A DNA stretch of 64,000 bases from Cacajao melanocephalus. Its lineage: Eukaryota > Chordata > Mammalia > Primates > Pitheciidae. Numbering within the stretch: position 1 is the first letter of the stretch; each line of letters opens with the position of its first letter. This document shows, in pieces, positions 1 to 11,159 of this stretch. The position numbers and the translations under genes are program-made. A model generated the notes under the pieces. It was given only the letters and a program-made list of their open reading frames with translations, searched no databases and was not told the DNA's origin. The stretch spans positions 1 to 64,000 of the forward strand of contig CAUYLG010041310.1 of the NCBI GenBank assembly GCA_963573385.1, written 5' to 3'.

Positions 1-172
1 ATATATGTATATGTATTTATACATTATATATGTTTATAATTTATTTATATATTATATATTTATAATATATAAATATAATATATAATTTATATATTATATA
101 ACCTATTATATATAACATATAATTATATTATTTTATATAACATTATATATAATTCATTTTAATTAAAAAAAT
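1..172. repeat. TA-rich low-complexity tract
   Basis: The first 170 bases are almost entirely A and T, with repeated TATATA and TTATAT units and many short self-complementary stretches. No unit is regular enough to call one microsatellite motif. It directly precedes a dispersed repeat-like segment and may be an expanded TA edge of that element. The window starts inside it, so its left border is unknown. Confidence 0.85.
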
Positions 173-560
173 ATTTGTTTTAAGAAATTGGCACCAGTGA
201 TTGTGGAGGCGTGCAAGCCTAAAATCTGTGGGTAGATTTTATGGCAGGACGGGAACCTGGAAACTCAGGCAGAATTTAATGCTGCAGTCTGGAAGCAGAA
301 TTACTTCCTCTCCAGGAAAACTCAGCTTTTGCTCTTAAGGCCTTCCACTGATTGTGTGAGGCCCATCATATTATAAAGAATAGTCAACTTTGCTTAAAGT
401 AAACCAATTGCAAATGTTAACATCTATAAAATACCTTCACAGAACACTGAGATTAGTGTTTTATTAAATAATCTCATACTCTACCCTAGCCAAGCTGATA
501 CATAAGACTAATCATCATATCATCCTTATTCTACAAATGTCTAACAATGTAGATGACAAC
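173..560 (+). repeat. Dispersed repeat, family not named
   Basis: The text around 185-520 (GATTGTGGAGGCGTGCAAGC, TTGCTCTTAAGGCCTTCCAC, GATTGTGTGAGGCCCATC, ATACCTTCACAGAACAC) agrees with an interspersed primate repeat I remember as following TA-rich tracts. I cannot give its name reliably. There is no open frame of note. Orientation is given as the strand on which I recall the consensus. Confidence 0.45.
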
Positions 561-1374
561 TTCTAAGTTTCATGTAAGCTATCTTGTCTTCTAAGTTGAG
601 GAAACAAAGCATGTTCACTGAGTGAAAACTCCAGAGCTTTAAATTTAGCCTCAGGATTGTGAAACTAGTAATAGTGCTCAGATAATATTCCTGCAATGTA
701 TAAAGTCAGCAGAACTCTCTAAGTAATTACAACTCTGTAGGAACAACAGGATCATCAAGTACTATTCTGGATACAAATATTAAGTATTTACCCAGTAATA
801 GTAAAAGCTTCTGGGTAAAGTTGTGAATGTACTGTCTTTCTGTTGATCATTATACATAAAAGCATAAACATTGCAGCTGAAATAGCAATTGCTAGGTCAG
901 CAACTGCCAAAAAAAGTTTTAGTGAGTAGACATTTATTTACTTAGTCTAGCTGCACTTCTCGGCAACATAGGAAAATGAATCTATTTTAAAATAGCATCC
1001 GATAAGTATTGATGCATCATATGGGACAAATCATTCACACTTTTCTCTCTAGCATATAGATGTTCATCATGCATTTAGTATTTCCTTTCTTTAAAAATGC
1101 TGTATGCATGCTACTGGTCAAATACTTACATGTGTTTTTCTTTCTATCTACTTTTATTTGATCTGTGGAGTGAGTGATTCAGTAGATTGATGTTGGATAA
1201 ATAATTTAGAATAACAATCTTCAAATAGTACAGCAAGACAAGAAAAGTGAAATAAGACAACTAGTGAAGTGATGGATGTGCTTGTTTAGGCCTTGGGCAA
1301 AATATTTTATATTAAAATAGATGAAGAAGAGTTGGAGAAAGACAAATCAAGCTTAAGTTCATGCTTTAACTCTT
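561..1374. other. Unique-looking AT-rich DNA, nothing recognised
   Basis: I found no coding frame, RNA gene, transposon end or tandem array here. Composition is the AT-rich background of the window. Confidence 0.6.
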
Positions 1375-1535
1375 ATGAGCTGTACAATCTATGGAATATT
1401 TAAAACTAAGTTACTTCCTCTGTAAAATTAGGATAGCTATAGCAGGCTTATACAATTGCTATAAATATGAAAGGTACTTAGCACACTGCCTTGTATAGAC
1501 AAGTATTCAGTAAATGTACACTAATTTTATTATCC
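1375..1535 (+). mobile_element. MIR SINE remnant
   Basis: The order of landmarks matches the middle and 3' part of the ancient tRNA-derived SINE MIR: a CTTCCTCTGTAAAAT segment (consensus 'tttcctcatctgtaaaatgg'), then GGTACTTAGCACACTGCC, then AAGTATTCAGTAAATGTACAC. Divergence is high and no TSD survives. It is inert old sequence. Confidence 0.7.
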
Positions 1536-2524
1536 TCTCTGGGTTTTAGCTTTTCACCTCTCTACAATTGAGAGAATTGGGCTAAACGACTCCCTGGGTA
1601 CACTCCTCTTCCAAATCTGTGCATTCTAATTGCTAGTGATAAATTCACTTGTACTTCGAATAGTTAATTCCATGAAGTTTACTGTGCCCAGACCACTCTT
1701 CAGAGAAGGCTTGGGATCAGTACCTAGTTACAATATTTGTCTTGTGTCTGGCATTGCCTTACTAAAAAATACTGCTATGGAAAACATTTACTGTTGTATT
1801 TATAATAGCAAACAACTATCTTATCCGAATTAGTTTCCAGTCACATGAAAAACAGGGCTCTCCACTTTAGTACTTTGTAGATTAATATGTCTGGACGCAG
1901 CTAGTCCTAATTTTAACCAATGACTTACACTGTCAAAATCATAGTGATTTTTAATTAACCACTAGTGTTTTCTTATCATTAATAGGACAGAGGCCAAAGG
2001 TAACCATTTGTTCATACAAATCAGAGATAAATGAGCCTAGCTCTTTGAAAATGACAAAACATGTACAGCAGTCACCAGGGTGATTCCACAGTCATGATTA
2101 CAGAAAATTGAAAAAATGGAACTAAGGAAGTCGCCATGATTCTACTTTAAATAAATTTCTAAATGTAATTCTATAATTAGCTCCAATCTGGCAAAAGAAT
2201 AAATCCCAGAATGTTATTTCCTAAAGAGCTTTTTAAAATTATCAAGTCTAACCCTCTCTAGCTCCATTTTCTGAAATCCAAATGTCTGAGACCTTCTTGT
2301 CCCTTGAGATGTAATAATAAGAGATACAAACCTTTGATACCCTGTAGAAGACAGTATCTTCCCACAGCCGATTGCTTGTGCCTTACTGATAATCCCTGGC
2401 TTTCTGTTTACTCATATGTTGTCCTGAAGTTTCACATGCCAGAACAGTCATGAACTTAAGAAAGGAAAAAAATATTAAGTGCAGAAAGCCTACAAGGCTT
2501 ATAGTAAACCATTAAACAAATGTT
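1536..2524. other. No recognisable feature
   Basis: A 67-codon open frame at 1630-1833 has no family resemblance that I can see and is of chance length for such DNA. No repeat family is evident. Confidence 0.55.
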
Positions 2525-4150
2525 CACATTATAGGAATTTCAGAAGGAAAAGAGAAAAGGCATATAAAATCTATTAAAGTAATAGCTGAAAACTTCCTAA
2601 GTCTTATATATGGACATTCAAGCCAGGAAAATCAAGGTCCTCAAACGAATTCAACCCAAAAATCTCCTCTTTGAGGCACATTATAGTAAAATTGTCAAAA
2701 TTCAAAGACAGGGAGAAAATTCTAAAAACAAGAGAAAAGCATTAAGTCACCTATAAAGTAGTCTTCATAAGACTAACAATAGTTTTCTCAGCAGAACCCT
2801 TATAGGTCAAAAGAAAATAGCATGATATATTTAAAGTGCTAATAGAGAAATCCTTCTATCAAGAACACTACGTTCAGCAATGCTAGTTTTGAGAAATGAA
2901 GAAGAAATAAAGCTTTCTTCAGATAAACAATAATTGAGGGAATCTGAAAGCACTAGACCATCCATAAAAGAAATGCTTACAGGAATCTTATCCAAGGAAG
3001 TGAAATAAATTATAACTAAGATCATGAAAATATACAAAAATATAAAACTCGCCAACAGCAGATATATATGTGAAAAGAAAAAGGAAATAAATCGTATTAC
3101 TACAGAAAAACAACAAACAACAAAAATAAATAAGGGAGAAAGAAAGCTACAAATGATATATAAAACAACTATAAAACCGTTAACAAAATGATAGGAGTAG
3201 AAATTTTACTGATAATTTACTGAAAATAAAATAATAATTTTCAATGAAAACAGTTTAAATTCTCCAATTATAAATGTATACTAGCTGAATGAATAAAAAA
3301 CAAGACCCAACTATATGCTGCATACAACAAACTCACTTCACCTGTAAAAGCACACATATACTAAAACTGAAGAGATGAAAAAAGATACTCCATGCAAATA
3401 GAAACTAAAAGCAAGCAGAAGTCACTGTACTTGTATAAGAAAAAAAAAGACTTAAAGTCAAAAATTGTAAAAAGAGTCAAAAAAAGTCATTATATAATGA
3501 TGAAGGGATCAATTCATCAAGAGGATATAACACTTTTAAATATATATGTCTCTAATACTGTAACACAGATAAACAAATGTTATTAGATATAAAAATAGAT
3601 ATAGACACCAATACAATATTAGTTGAGGACTTTAACAACCCACTTTCAGCATTTAACAGGTCATCTAGATGGAAAATCAACCAGAAACATTAAACTTAAG
3701 CTGCACTATAGACCAAATGAAATTAATAACATTTACAGAACATTTTATCCAGCATTCACGGAATACACATTCTTCTCTTTAGCAGATGAAACTTTCTCCA
3801 GAATAAGTCATATATTAGGCCACAAAAAAAGCTTCAACAAATTTTTAAAAATCAGAATTATATCAGATATCTTTTCAGACCACACTGGAATAAAACTAAA
3901 AATTCATAATAAGAACTTTCAAGACTGTACAAATACATGTAAATTCAATAGCATGCTCTTGAGTGAACAGAGGATTCTGAATGTTCTCAAAACAAAGAAA
4001 TGATAAACATTTGAGGAGACGAACATCTTAATTACCCTGCTATAATCATAACATTGTACATACATGTACCAAAATAGCACTCTGTTCCCATAAATATGTA
4101 TGACTATTATAGCTCTTTTATTAGTTTTAACTGAAAATAAAATTTTAAAA
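2525..4150 (+). mobile_element. L1M LINE, internally deleted
   Basis: This is an old, highly diverged L1 in the plus orientation. From about 2525 to 3050 it matches the ORF1 3' half (AACTTCCTAAGTCTT, AGCAGAACCCTTATAGGTCA, AGAAATGAAGAAGAAATAAA). From about 3230 it matches the start of ORF2 and the endonuclease domain. At about 3970 the ORF2 text (ATAGCATGCTCTTGAGTGAA) changes abruptly to L1 3' UTR text (GATTCTGAATGTTCTCAAAA through GTACATACATGTACC), so roughly the reverse-transcriptase half is missing. The 3' end fades near 4150, where an MLT1 LTR follows. No TSD was found. Subfamily L1M is inferred from divergence and the 3' UTR type. Confidence 0.8.
3623..4003 (+). pseudogene. L1 ORF2 endonuclease-domain remnant
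   Basis: A 126-codon open stretch keeps the C-terminal half of the L1 apurinic/apyrimidinic-type endonuclease. Recognisable blocks are IYRTFYPAFTEYTFFS and, near the end, SDHTGIKLKI, which carries the Ser-Asp-His of the catalytic centre. The stretch passes straight into 3' UTR-derived codons after the deletion junction, so there is no reverse transcriptase. The Met at 3623 is not the ORF2 start: upstream ORF2 sequence is present but broken by stops. It cannot encode a working protein. Confidence 0.75.
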
Positions 4151-4157
4151 GGACGAA

Positions 4158-4434
4158 CAAAAGAGAGAAAGTTGGACACAGTTACACGCAAGAGGACAGA
4201 GAGCCGTTTGAAGACAGAGGCAGAGACTGGAGTTTTGACTCCACAAGCAAAGAATGCCAAGAACTGTTGGTAACTACCAGAAGCTGGAAAGGCAAAAAGG
4301 ATTCTTTCCTAGAGCCTTTGGAGAGCCTGGTCATGTCAGTACTGGAAATTCAGTTTTCTAGCATACAGGATTGAGAGAATAAATTTCTGTTATTTCAATC
4401 CATCCTAGTTTTTAGTATTTCGTTATGACAACCC
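4158..4434 (+). mobile_element. MLT1C/D-type MaLR LTR, 3' part
   Basis: The sequence follows the MLT1C-like LTR consensus in order: GAAGACAGAGGCAGAGACTGG, ACCAGAAGCTGGAAAGGCAA, CCTAGAGCCTTTGGAG, and the terminal GAGAATAAATTTCTGTTATTT with the LTR polyadenylation signal AATAAA, then a degenerate CAACCC end. The 5' half is missing. It lies directly behind the L1M 3' end. This is a solo LTR fragment with no viral coding sequence. Confidence 0.7.
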
Positions 4435-4712
4435 AAAAAATAAATATAGCCATGTAAATACTTTTTCTCTGTGGAAAACCTAGAGAATTAACATTCCACA
4501 GGAAAGTGTTTTGAACCACTGCCTTTGGGATTGATCTGCTGTGGCCCTTACATACCTTCACCACCCTGCAAAGCTAAATCAGTACCTCCACATATACCTC
4601 TCTCTCTCCTCTGAACTCACTGCCCCATATTACTATGCATTCACGCACTGCCTTGTAATATTCTTAAGTCTTATCTTTCTACTGCAATGCTAGCATATAT
4701 TGCATCTCTCTT
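4435..4712. other. No recognisable feature
   Basis: Short AT-rich stretch between the MLT1 LTR and the microsatellites; nothing recognised. Confidence 0.55.
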
Positions 4713-4752
4713 ACATATATATATATACACACACACATGTATATATATAGAG
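4713..4752. repeat. (AT)n/(AC)n compound microsatellite
   Basis: Alternating AT dinucleotides pass into AC dinucleotides and back to TATATATA. Likely length-polymorphic. Confidence 0.9.
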
Positions 4753-4919
4753 AGAAAACATTATATCACATATATTATCAATATATGTACTATATGCTTA
4801 AATATGTTTATATTACAAATATGTGCTTACATATGTACACATATGTACATAGCACTTATGTTTCAAATATAGCTACGTATCACATATATTATGTGCTTAT
4901 ATATGCAATAAGCACATAA

Positions 4920-4992
4920 TAGACAGATATAGATAGTAGATAGACAGATAGATAGGTAGATAGATAGATAGACAGATAGACAGACAGACAAT
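4920..4992 (+). repeat. (GATA)n/(GACA)n tetranucleotide microsatellite
   Basis: About 70 bases of interleaved GATA and GACA units (AGATAGATAGGTAGATAGAT, GACAGACAGACA) with a few interruptions. This is the classic Bkm-type GATA/GACA compound repeat and a plausible polymorphic marker. Confidence 0.92.
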
Positions 4993-5849
4993 CATGACAT
5001 TTTGCCCTGTTCCCACACTCTTCTTGTTCTTTCCATTTTAAATACCTGTCTGTCTTCTCCCATTTCCCATCCTCCACTCATCCATTTCCACATGTCCAAA
5101 TCATACTCATTTTTCACAGTCCAGTGGAATTGTCCCCTAAAAGCCCTCAACATCCCAGTCAGAAATACACTTTTCTATCTATGAAGTCACACCACGGTTA
5201 TTTCTTTTCTTGTTATAGCACTTTTTATCTGGCTTACCTGAACTGGATCAACTGACATCTCAATCATATTTGTGGAACAAGAGGTAATATTTCCTGGGTT
5301 TTGGAATTTTATTTTGGTCAGTGGAGTATGCAGACTGTGGACAATTCTTACAGATTAGAAAGGAAATTATCTTCTAGCAGAGTCTTCTAGATTAGAAAGG
5401 AAAAGCAGATTCTTCTAGATTAGAAAGGAAATTTAGAGACACTGTAGAAGAGAAAAATATTAAAAGTGAAGACCTGGTACTTACATGGCTAAAGAGAGAA
5501 ACTTCAGAAGGAAGACAAAGGGCTTACTAGAGGCTTTTCCATGCGCCATGTGAATTTCTTCTCCATCTCCTCAAGGGAACTTAAAAAATTTTAGATTAAT
5601 TACCAATATCTTTGGAATTGTTTTGTGATAAGAAGCAAGATGGATGCCGCAAATAGCAGAATCAAACTTTACAGCGGGCAAGAAGTAAAAGGTAATGCTA
5701 GCAGCAGTGCTGAGATGACAGGCACTATTCCTGTGTGCTTCCTTTTTAAACTGTGAACTACTAGAGATAGGAGAGTTGCTGCAGGAACTTTGGATCCTTT
5801 ACACTTCCTGGCAAGACCTTTTGCACATAATACAACAGCACACATTTGT
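4993..5849. other. Single-copy-looking DNA with a small 15-bp triplication
   Basis: The only structure I see is AGATTAGAAAGGAAA occurring three times, at 5352-5366, 5389-5403 and 5417-5431, with TCTTCTAGATTAGAAAGGAA shared by the last two. The rest has no family resemblance. Confidence 0.6.
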
Positions 5850-6030
5850 TGAGTGCTTTTGTGTGCTAGATACTACGAATGTAATTTATTTCTATGACAC
5901 ATGAAATGTTTTTAAAGAACCAAGACAATTTAAGTGAATCACCCAAGTTATATAGAAGCTAAGAGGCAGAAACAGGATTTCAATGTACGCAATTTGACAC
6001 CAAAGCTTATGCATTTAACCATCCAGCCAC
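5850..6030 (+). mobile_element. MIR SINE remnant
   Basis: Matches the MIR 3' half: TTGAGTGCTTTTGTGTGCTA, a degenerate middle, AAGTGAATCACCCAAGTTAT (consensus 'aagtgacttgcccaaggtcac'), then GAGGCAGAAACAGGATTTCA and a tail equivalent to 'ctgactccaaagcccatgctc'. Diverged and inert. Confidence 0.7.
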
Positions 6031-6992
6031 ACTTAGGCCCCAGTATCTAAGCAGTTGCTGAATGAATGAAATGAGTAATGTTCAGTGCTTTTTAAATACC
6101 TGTGCATGGGTTAATATTTAGGATTCTCCCCTGGCCTCTTGACGCAAAATCACAAAGACTAGGTATTCCCTCCCAGAACACTTTCATGGCAGAGATGGAG
6201 TATTAATCAGAAATGCACAGGTCCTGGTATTTGTCTTTCCTGCTGGTATTTCTATTTTCAGCCTCAACAAATAGATGATTTATACACTGAGGTTGCCACA
6301 AACAAGAAGACATAACAAGCAGTTTAAATGCACAATGATCTAATGCCCCGCATAAGCCAAAACTCTCCAGCAAATTCATAGGATTCAAGGATACTAGCAG
6401 AACCAGCCAAGTGAATAATTTGTCTATCTGATGCAAAGGCAGAATATTAGTGGGTGAACTGTACTGAGGTACTAGTGATTGGCATAAATTATCCTCCTTT
6501 TTTTTTCAGTTGTTTATTTGACTATTACTAAAAAATAAAATATCAGGGTAGAATACATACAGAGACAAAATAAGTCAAATTCAAGAGTGTAATGACTCAA
6601 ATAGCAAAGAAAGCAAAAAAAAAAAAAATAGAAAGCAAGGGAAATTTTGGATTTGGTCTGCAAGACAAACATTAATTAAATGGTAAAAAAACAGTAGCTA
6701 AAAGTTAAGGTCTGTTGTTTTTCCTGAATGGAATATTTAGTCAGTACGGATATTATAAAAAAATAACTGAAAGAACACATTTTATCTGGACCTCATTTGG
6801 TAAGGTATACAAAAAGTGAAAAATACAGCCTGCTAACAAAATAGTGAGTACATAAAAGTTTTAAAATCATGGAACCATAAATTAATAAAAATTACACTCA
6901 AAGAAAATGTAGCACTTATTCAATTCAACGTCTAGATTTTATAGCTCTCAGTCCTCTGTTACATTTTTTCTACCCTTGTACAAAAACGAATG
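6031..6992. other. No recognisable feature
   Basis: AT-rich DNA with short A-runs (for example near 6617-6628). The longest frame, on the minus strand at 6203-6436, has no family resemblance. Confidence 0.55.
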
Positions 6993-7304
6993 ATAGCCAA
7001 GCGTGGTGGCTCAGACCTGTAATCCCAGCATTTTGGGAGGCTGAGGACGGTAGATCATTTGAGGGCAAGAGTTTGAGACCAGCCTGGCCAACATGGTGAA
7101 ATGCCATCTTTACAAAAAATACAAAAATCAGCTGAACGTGGTGGCAGGCATCTGTAATCTAAGCTACTCAGGAGGCTGAGTCAGGGAGAATAGCTTGAAA
7201 CTGGGAGACGGAGGTTGCAGTGAACTGAGATCATACCACTGTACTCCAGCCTGGGCGACAGAGCGAGACTCCATCTCAAAAAATTAATAAATAAAAATAA
7301 ATAG
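6993..7304 (+). mobile_element. Alu SINE, full length
   Basis: A complete two-arm Alu: left arm from AGCCAAGCGTGGTGGCTCAG through GACCAGCCTGGCCAACATGG, middle A-rich linker, right arm ending CTCCAGCCTGGGCGACAGAG, then an A-rich tail with AATA units. It carries scattered substitutions and is probably AluS or older. I could not fix a TSD. Confidence 0.93.
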
Positions 7305-8189
7305 TTTTTATTCTACCACTTAAAGTCCAAGCTAGTAACAATTTCCAGATCATGTTTTCCATAAATATTAGGGCCAGGTTGTCAGAAAGAAGGCTTTTTT
7401 TTTTTTTAATTGTAAAAAGAACCAAATAAGAAAAGCTGTGAAATTCCATTAAATAATGACATGGTATTTTTGTTTTCACTTATGGAAAATGAGGTCATAA
7501 ATTCTTGTTAAGAATTAACTTTTTCAAAATAATGCTATGGGGCCACAGTAAATAGTAGTAATGTTAGAAGAATGTCATAAATGTTTGACTTTAACCATGA
7601 GGACCTTCCAGAGGAACTAGACTTCCAGGGTAATTCTTTTTACACAGAAAATTCTGCATTGCTCTGTAGAGAAACAGGAACTTATTATCCCTAATCATTC
7701 ACACCTAATGAACTGCTTAAATCTGGAAGAGATGTGAGCAGTCATTCCCTGGGATGAGAGGCAAGAACATCTTGCTGATTGTGGCACTGCGTGAAATCAC
7801 TGTCTGATCCTGATCCTTACAATCTGATACAAGCAGCTGAGAATAAACCTTTTTTTAATCTGTGTATTCATTCTGTAGCCTCCCACATGGATTGAACATT
7901 CATACATTAACATTCAATCTGCTACAAAAACCACATCTCTATTCATACCCCTTGCCCAATGTGGATCCAAACCAAACTCAAGATTACCAGAGAGACAGCA
8001 ATTTTCTCATATTCAATGATGTTGTTTAAATAATGGCCTCTCTAAGCTTTAGGCTACCCACAAGGGGACCCATTGATCCAATGGTACAGTTATTACTTTA
8101 GCTGCACTGACAAGAGAACTACCCTGGATATCATTAAATAAGAAACAGCAACAATTCAGATCAGGTCAGCAGATAAGCAGGACCTTTGA
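7305..8189. other. No recognisable feature
   Basis: Contains one T-run near 7395-7407 and otherwise AT-rich DNA without recognisable repeat or gene. Confidence 0.5.
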
Positions 8190-8300
8190 GTTGCCACAGT
8201 AAATGCCAGACACCTGGTGCTTATTAAAATGCAGCTTCCTGGGCCCCAGTTCAGGAGTACCGTACCATAGTTTCTAATAGCTTGTTGAAATTCATTTATA
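8190..8300 (+). mobile_element. MER5A-like hAT-Charlie fragment
   Basis: The stretch GCTTATTAAAATGCAGCTTC followed by CTGGGCCCCAGTTCAGGAGT resembles the centre of MER5A (consensus 'cttgttagaaatgcagattctcgggcccc'). MER5A is a short non-autonomous hAT DNA transposon. Terminal repeats are not visible, so the call is tentative. Confidence 0.5.
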
Positions 8301-8490
8301 AATGTTTCACATTTATATCCCAATTTGAGGAAGGGCAGAGATTTTAAGTAACTTGAGGGAGAGAAATAAAGTCCTATGAATTAAACTAATTAAGTCAATA
8401 TTCTGAGTAAAGTTAAAGGATGTCTCCTAGCCTATAAGTTCAGTTATATCTCAGTCATAAATATTAATTCAACTAAAAAAGGTATACCCT

Positions 8491-8806
8491 GGCCAGGTGG
8501 GGTGGCTCATGCCTGTAATACCAGCAGTTTCGGAGGCCAAGACAGGAGGATCACTTGACGTCAGGAGTTCGAGACCAGCCTGGCCAACACGGTGAACCGC
8601 CATCTCTATTAAAAAACAAACAGTAGCTGGGCATGGTTGCACACACCTGTAGTCCCAGCTACTTGGGAGGCTGAAGGCAGGAGAATCCCTTGAATCTGGG
8701 AAGCAGAGGTTGCACTGAGCTGAGATTGTGCCACTGCACTCCAGCCTGGACAATGGAGAAAGGCTCTGTCTCAAAAACAAAAACAAAAATAAAAACAAAA
8801 CAAAAC
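8491..8806 (+). mobile_element. Alu SINE with 16-bp imperfect TSD
   Basis: Full-length Alu from GGCCAGGTGGGGTGGCTCAT to a CAAAA/TAAAA-rich tail. It is bracketed by a TSD read as 8475-8490 (AAAAAAGGTATACCCT) and 8807-8822 (AAAAAAAGTATGCCCT), 14 of 16 identical. On the minus strand its body leaves a 128-codon frame (8469-8855) of the usual antisense-Alu kind; this is not a gene. Confidence 0.93.
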
Positions 8807-8822
8807 AAAAAAAGTATGCCCT

Positions 8823-9319
8823 AAAGAAAGTAGCATGTTTAAAAAGGGAAGTCAAAATAAGTAAATGCAGTCAACATATGCTGAAAGTATAATTTTCAAA
8901 AAGTTAAACACATGACTCATATAAATAAAAAGTTAACAGATGTCAAAGATTTATAAAACTTACTAATGAGAGAACAAGTAAGATAGTATCCTGGTTTAAA
9001 AAAGAATTTGAAACAATGAATATTTCTTCTCAATTAAAAAGATAATGTTAAAATATTATTGCGAAGTTTATTAGAAAACTTGTAATATCATTTAGGACAA
9101 TAAAACTATAATCTCCTGGGTTATCTTTTCTACTGCATAAAAATCAGTTTTATCTGAACTGAACAAAAATCTACAAGTTAATATATTACTTCACAGAGCC
9201 TTTTTTATCAGTAGGAAATAAGTCAAACAAAGGTACACAACACCCTCGGAGAATTAAATAATTCCTGTGTGTTTTACATGTGTTAGTATATTTTTTAAAT
9301 CTGCAGTCATTTTTTACTT
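8823..9319. other. No recognisable feature
   Basis: AT-rich DNA between an Alu and a THE1-type LTR; nothing recognised. Confidence 0.55.
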
Positions 9320-9999
9320 TGTATTAGTCTATTCTCACACTGCTATAAAGAACTACCTGAGACTGGGTAATTTATGAAGAAAAGATGTTTAATTGGCTCA
9401 CAGTTCCACAGGCTGTAGAGAAGGCATGGTTGGGGAGGTCTTAAAATTTGCAATCATGGCAGAAGGCAAAAGAGAAGCAAGCATGTCTTCACATGGCCAG
9501 CAGGGGTGAGAAAGAATAAAAGGAGAAGTGCCACACACTTTTAAAAAGCAGATCTCCCTAGGCGCAGTGGCTCACGCCTGTAATCCCAGCACTTTGGGAG
9601 GCCAAGGTGGGTGGATCACTAGGTCAGGGGCTCGAGACCAGCCTAGCGAAGATGGTGAAACCCCATCTCTACTAAAAATACAAAAATTAGCCAGCACGGT
9701 GGCAGGTGCCTGTGATCCCAGCTACTCAGAAGGCTGAGGTAAGAGAATCACTTGAATCCAGGAGGCGGAGGTTGAAGTGAGCTGAGATTGCACCATTGCA
9801 CTTCAGCCTCAGCAACACAGCAAGACTCCTTCTCAAATTTAAAAAAACAAAAAGAAAAAAAAAGATCTCATGAGAATTCAGTCAATATTATAAGAACAGC
9901 AAGGGCAATGTCCATCCCCATGATCCTATCTCCTCTCCAACATTCAGGATTATAATTCAACATGAGATTTGGGTGGGGAAATGGAGCCAAACCATATTA
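9320..9999 (-). mobile_element. THE1-type MaLR solo LTR, split by an Alu
   Basis: On the plus strand the sequence is the reverse of a THE1-like LTR: GTATTAGTCTATTCTCACAC, GAGACTGGGTAATTTATGAA, ATGGCAGAAGGCAAAAGAGA, then after the Alu ATGAGATTTGGGTGGGG and GCCAAACCATATTA. LTR pieces are 9320-9556 and 9863-9999; the centre is the Alu at 9557-9862. The joined length of roughly 375 bases fits a complete LTR of this class. No internal retroviral sequence is present, so it is a solo LTR. I did not find a convincing 5-bp TSD. Confidence 0.85.
9557..9862 (+). mobile_element. Alu SINE inside the THE1 LTR
   Basis: Full-length Alu starting CCTAGGCGCAGTGGCTCACG with a right arm and A-rich tail. It splits the LTR exactly between two copies of AGATCTC (9550-9556 and 9863-9869), the visible core of its TSD. 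The nesting shows the Alu is younger than the LTR. Confidence 0.94.
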
Positions 10000-10244
10000 G
10001 CCCTTATATCCAAGTTTGATATTGTTTCTTAATAATGTCCCGTAATGAACCTGGGCTAGATGCTGAATCTGAGCATGTGAAATATTTGGTCATCAGAGAG
10101 GATTTTCTGCAGTAGATGAGAAACATTTTTTCAGGCTTTATCATACCCTCAGCAAAATTTCTCAAAAATATCTGTCTATATCTGCTCTCCTTTTCAATAT
10201 ATCTAATACTAGTTATGGGTAAAGTATGGCATTTTTACAATATT

Positions 10245-10400
10245 TAACCTGTGTCTTAGTTTCCTGTTTTGTAAAATTGAGAAAAAAAGAATACCTCATT
10301 GGATGACTATAAGTTTAAATAAAATACACATGTAAAGGACTTAAAATGTGCCTGATATATTGTGTTCAATTGTTGGTTTTGCTTATTATTTTATATTATT
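10245..10400 (+). mobile_element. MIR SINE remnant
   Basis: CTTAGTTTCCTGTTTTGTAA with AATTGAGAAAAA matches the MIR 'cagtttcctcatctgtaaaatgggga' block, followed by TAAAGGACTTAAAATGTGCC (consensus 'aagcgcttagaacagtgcc') and a TTATTATT end. Confidence 0.68.
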
Positions 10401-11137
10401 ATTGTTAGGATACTATTATTCAATTATAGCATGGAGTCAAGTCACACGAATTCAGAGTGCTATTTACAATGGCAGAGTAATATATACAGAGGGTTTATTG
10501 GAGCGTCAATTTCCTCTTATTAATTTGCTGATTCTCTTCTGATTCTTGAATGCCATGTCCCCTAAACAACTCATCTGGGGAACTGCTGACCACAGACAGG
10601 ACACATTTACTGTCAAACTGGACCCATCATGCTGTGTACTCATCCCTTCTCACTTGCCAGGTGTCCCCTTAAAATTTCTGCTATCCCTGCTTACTCTTCC
10701 CTGTTTTTCTAAAAATAAGCCATTGTGTTTGATTTTGAGGCACTTGCAGATTTCTGAGATCAGAGACCTCTTCCTACTGCTGTAGTTTCTGAATAAAGTT
10801 GGTCCTCATCTAACTCCAGATTTTTATTGAACCCAGTATAGACCCTTATCTTACTATTTTCATAGGCATATGCTTCATTAGATTGCATTCTCCAATGAAT
10901 GCAATGAAATAACTAATTGGTCAAATTAAACTCACTATTTTCCTTAATAAGTTCATGTTTATCTATGTTTTCCAACCATCCTAAGATCCTAATAGTTTCT
11001 TCCTAAATCACATTACTCTAGATTTTACCTTAAAGACATTGCACAGAACAAATTAACACCCTGAAACACCAGGTTCCTTTCCTTATGTAACCCCCCTGAG
11101 CTTATATCACATGGTTCAGTGGGATACATGTGTGCTT
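10401..11137. other. Non-repetitive-looking DNA; possible LTR-like end near 10.75 kb
   Basis: CTGTAGTTTCTGAATAAAGT at about 10781-10800 carries an AATAAA signal followed by T/G-richer sequence, which resembles the R region of an ERV LTR, but I could not match a family. A perfect 8-bp hairpin (TTGCATTC with GAATGCAA) lies near 10883-10904. Short frames at 10348-10542 and 10546-10785 look like chance. Confidence 0.4.
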
Positions 11138-11159
11138 TCTCTCTCTCTCTCTCTCTCTC
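11138..11159 (+). repeat. (TC)n microsatellite
   Basis: About 11 uninterrupted CT dinucleotides. Confidence 0.93.

Noticed and set aside
8469..8855. 128-codon minus-strand frame starting MTSLFKHATFF
   Set aside because: It is the standard antisense-Alu reading (SPLSRLECSGTISAQCNL and similar), seen again in every Alu of the window; not a gene.
9320..9999. Complete endogenous provirus
   Set aside because: All LTRs seen with confidence here are solo or partial; no gag, pol or env-like frame adjoins any of them.
10546..10785. 79-codon frame followed by AATAAA as a possible small gene
   Set aside because: No resemblance to a known protein, no good start context or splice structure; the AATAAA fits an LTR-like end better, and even that is uncertain.
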